Assembly: GCF_001078375.1 (NCBI RefSeq)
Contig: NZ_BBXI01000001.1
Span: forward strand, 1-62,296
Reading direction: 5' to 3'
Origin: Veillonella tobetsuensis
GTDB taxonomy: Bacteria; Bacillota; Negativicutes; Veillonellales; Veillonellaceae
Length of the DNA: 62,296 nt
Shown piece after piece: positions 61,798 through 62,296 of this stretch. Below the pieces are notes generated by a model, which worked only from the letters and a program-made list of their open reading frames with translations, was not told the DNA's origin and ran no database searches. Numbering within the stretch: the first letter of the stretch is position 1; the number at the start of each line of letters is the position of its first letter. Made by a program: the position numbers and the translations under genes.

Positions 61798-61826
61798 TTG
61801 CACTGATTCTTTGTTTGTACTATAAT
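61798..61826 (+). promoter_or_regulatory. rrn promoter P1
   Basis: TTGCAC (61798-61803), 17 bases, TATAAT (61821-61826), preceded by an A/T-rich stretch that could act as an UP element. Confidence 0.7.
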
Positions 61827-61971
61827 AACCATACAGTCGTTGAAGCGACTGTTTCTTAATGAGGAAACAGTAGATAACATCTAGGTTTTCCATTAATTGA
61901 TTTTAGGATTTTTATGTAATCCCCTCAAACGATGGTGATTACAAAATTCTAAAAAAGATTATAAAAAGGTG

Positions 61972-62000
61972 TTGACATGAACATGACAACATGTTATTAT
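61972..62000 (+). promoter_or_regulatory. rrn promoter P2
   Basis: TTGACA (61972-61977), 17 bases, TATTAT (61995-62000); a TATAAT lies three bases further on. Two tandem promoters are typical of rrn operons. Confidence 0.75.
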
Positions 62001-62229
62001 AATCTAGTCGCCAGTTGACGAAACACATCTTAAGAAAGTGCTTCGAAACTAGATAATATCTGGTCTGACTGGTACAGATCTTTGAAAACTGAACAATGAT
62101 AGGTAATCAATCATATGATTGAACATATGCCAGAGTGCGGGTTTTGACAAAGTCAAAACCAATCATAATTCAAAGTTACTTAAATGTAACGACAACAAAA
62201 CAAATGAGCTATTCAAATAGCTTCAAGAT

Positions 62230-62296
62230 ATCTTGGAGAGTTTGATCCTGGCTCAGGACGAACGCTGGCGGCGTGCTTAACACATGCAAGTCGAAC
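62230..62296 (+). rRNA. rrs: 16S ribosomal RNA, 5' end only
   Basis: AGAGTTTGATCCTGGCTCAG begins at 62237, which corresponds to position 8 of the E. coli molecule, so the mature 5' end is near 62230. The following bases (GACGAACGCTGGCGGCGTGC...) fit a Firmicute of the Veillonella group. The gene continues beyond the window. Confidence 0.95.

Larger units (their letters stand above)
61472..62229. other. Interval with terminators and the rrn promoter/leader region
   Basis: This interval contains a GGCCCCT/AGGGGCC hairpin (61512-61538), the terminator (61585-61620), an AT-rich upstream stretch, two promoters, and leader hairpins. These are ACAGTCG/CGACTGT at 61833-61852, the palindrome TCAATCATATGATTGA at 62107-62122, and GGTTTTGAC/GTCAAAACC at 62140-62160. 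CTTTGAAAACTGAACAA (near 62082) is the usual rRNA leader sequence of this group. No tRNA or protein gene is seen. Confidence 0.65.

Overview
The window looks like a chromosomal segment of a Veillonella-type organism (Negativicutes, diderm Firmicute). Three things support this: low-GC Firmicute-style ribosome binding sites and promoters; porins that carry an N-terminal SLH domain, the outer-membrane tether of Negativicutes; and the 5' end of a 16S rRNA gene at the right edge whose first ~65 bases fit Veillonella. Nearly all of the segment codes for cell-surface functions.

Region 1 (1-7700): after a strong terminator come five paralogous OmpM-type SLH porins, all on the + strand. They form four transcription units that share an extended -10 promoter (TGYTATACT). 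Two of them also share a leader stem-loop. Region 2 (7640-12310): intergenic DNA dense in a GGCC-centred palindromic repeat family, with an un-annotated 33-codon holin/TxpA-like peptide gene and a convergent antisense RNA promoter (probable type I toxin-antitoxin locus). It also holds a decayed copy of that locus, a protein with a C-terminal RNA-polymerase-alpha-CTD-like HhH domain, and a classical type Va autotransporter with a Pro-rich linker. Region 3 (12400-19260): an acyltransferase-3 membrane protein, a class II Fic protein preceded by two operator-like palindromes, a small secreted protein, a GH3-like lipoprotein that has lost signature motifs, an AAA-type ATPase and a sigma-70-like factor.

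Region 4 (19430-61470): an adhesin island. A possible ComK-like regulator is immediately followed, probably in one operon, by a small trimeric autotransporter (TAA). Next come a second TAA that ends in an SLH domain and three giant TAAs (3144, 3864 and 3735 aa) with ESPR signal peptides. The giant TAAs are built from long, nearly identical DNA repeats, and two of them include collagen-like Gly-X-Y stretches. The last two giants are each followed by a paralogous small secreted protein, giving a duplicated TAA-partner module. A minus-strand SAM methyltransferase of the family that contains the rickettsial OmpB protein-lysine methyltransferases sits between the first and second giant TAA. All five TAAs continue past the membrane anchor into a coiled-coil tail expected in the periplasm. 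Region 5 (61620-62296): tandem rrn promoters, leader and the start of 16S rRNA.

Working picture (inference): the porins and at least one TAA are anchored to peptidoglycan by SLH domains, and the other TAAs reach into the periplasm through coiled-coil tails. The repeat-rich passengers are poised for recombination. Small partner proteins and a methyltransferase may help export, anchor or modify the adhesins.
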